From NCBI RefSeq assembly GCF_022346945.1, contig NZ_JAKRNI010000025.1, forward strand, positions 1 to 41,838: a DNA stretch of 41,838 bases. Reading direction: 5' to 3'. How positions within the stretch are numbered: position 1 is the stretch's first letter; every line of letters starts with the position of its first letter. This stretch comes from Microbacterium sp. ACRRU. Lineage in GTDB: Bacteria; Actinomycetota; Actinomycetes; Actinomycetales; Microbacteriaceae. The notes under the pieces were generated by a model. That model did no database searches and was not told the DNA's origin. It saw only the letters and a program-made list of their open reading frames with translations. Shown here one piece after another: positions 41,405-41,838 of this stretch. The translations under genes were made by a program, and so were the position numbers.

Positions 41405-41838
41405 TCAGCGTGCGGCGGCATGCTCGAGGGCGCTCAGGAGGTAGCTTCCGTAGCCGCTCTTGACGAGAGGCTCGGCGCGTTGGCGGAGTTCGTCGTCGGT
41501 GAGGAAGCCCATGCGCCAGGCGACTTCTTCGGGGCAGCCGATGGACAGGCCCTGCCGTTTTTCGACGGTGCGGATGAATTCGGTGGCTTCGCTGAGGGAG
41601 TCGAAGGTTCCGGTGTCCAGCCACGCGGTGCCACGCGGGAGGATTTCGACGCGGAGGCGACCTTGTTCGAGGTAGGTGCGGTTGACGTCGGTGATCTCCA
41701 GTTCGCCGCGCGGGGAGGGTTTCAGGGAGCGGGCGATGTCGATCACGTCGTTGTCGTAGAAGTACAGGCCCGGGACGGCGAAAGAGCTCTTGGGGTGTTC
41801 GGGCTTCTCTTCGAGGGAGATGACGCGACCGTCGGCGT
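41405..41838 (-). CDS. rmlA: Glucose-1-phosphate thymidylyltransferase, partial
   Basis: C-terminal 144 or so residues of the enzyme that makes dTDP-glucose, first step of dTDP-rhamnose synthesis; the 5' part lies beyond the window edge. Visible family features: [23 protein letters not shown], the [13 protein letters not shown] motif, [13 protein letters not shown] and the C-terminal [17 protein letters not shown] with a final SGYGSYLL. Its stop is 19 nt before the start of the RgpF-like copy 2, so it heads, or is in, the same operon. Confidence 0.95.
   Translation of the reverse strand, partial: ADGRVISLEEKPEHPKSSFAVPGLYFYDNDVIDIARSLKPSPRGELEITDVNRTYLEQGRLRVEILPRGTAWLDTGTFDSLSEATEFIRTVEKRQGLSIGCPEEVAWRMGFLTDDELRQRAEPLVKSGYGSYLLSALEHAAAR

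Overview
The window is G+C-rich (about 72% in a sampled line of the first half, about 60% in a sampled line of the last quarter) and comes from an actinobacterium, most likely Microbacteriaceae and probably Microbacterium. The evidence is a WhiB protein, a furA-katG operon, the actinobacterial DUF3499 and DUF5719 families, frequent GTG starts, many start codons placed 6-9 nt after a TANNNT hexamer (leaderless style), and a cell-wall glycan locus using galactofuranose, rhamnose, xylose and mannose pathways. The genus is an inference. No gene-free stretch exceeds 300 bases, and I saw no tRNA, rRNA, CRISPR or transposase. Layout: positions 1-110 are mostly poly-G and probably an assembly or contig-edge artefact. 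203-2919 is furA-katG, with an AT-rich 19-bp inverted repeat upstream. 2990-4844 holds a SpoIIM-like membrane protein and an RDD protein, divergent with start codons 17 nt apart. 4909-10384 is a conserved actinobacterial neighbourhood: DUF3499, a zincin-like protein lacking HExxH, DUF5719, a large membrane GT2 and WhiB. manA follows. 11748-17416 is a plus-strand operon of two O-antigen ligase/polymerase-like proteins and the galactofuranosyltransferases GlfT2 and GlfT1. On the minus strand, 17431-23247 carries a DUF616-type protein, an ABC polysaccharide exporter, an acyltransferase/SGNH protein and UDP-galactopyranose mutase. 23401-35369 is a plus-strand run: DUF6541 membrane protein, four small glycosyltransferases interleaved with a Wzx-type flippase, a further GT2, UDP-xylose synthase and a 737-aa glycosyltransferase. 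35385-41838 is a minus-strand rhamnan-type operon: partial rmlA, two RgpF-like proteins, and a second ABC exporter whose ATPase has a Wzt C-terminal domain. How they work together: Glf supplies UDP-Galf to GlfT1 and GlfT2, which would build a lipid-linked galactan exported by the first ABC pair and perhaps acylated. RmlA supplies dTDP-rhamnose for the RgpF proteins and the second exporter. Uxs supplies UDP-xylose, and ManA links to mannose metabolism. The Wzx flippase and Wzy/WaaL-like proteins suggest a third polymer or a ligation step. The most notable points are a mycobacterial-style galactan module in a lineage not known for mycolyl-arabinogalactan; a 19-bp direct repeat flanking the DUF616 gene and joining the 3' ends of glfT1 and wzt; a duplicated promoter region shared by DUF3499 and the GT2 operon; and strong enrichment of GGATGCC/GGCATCC in fixed reading frames using otherwise uncommon codons.
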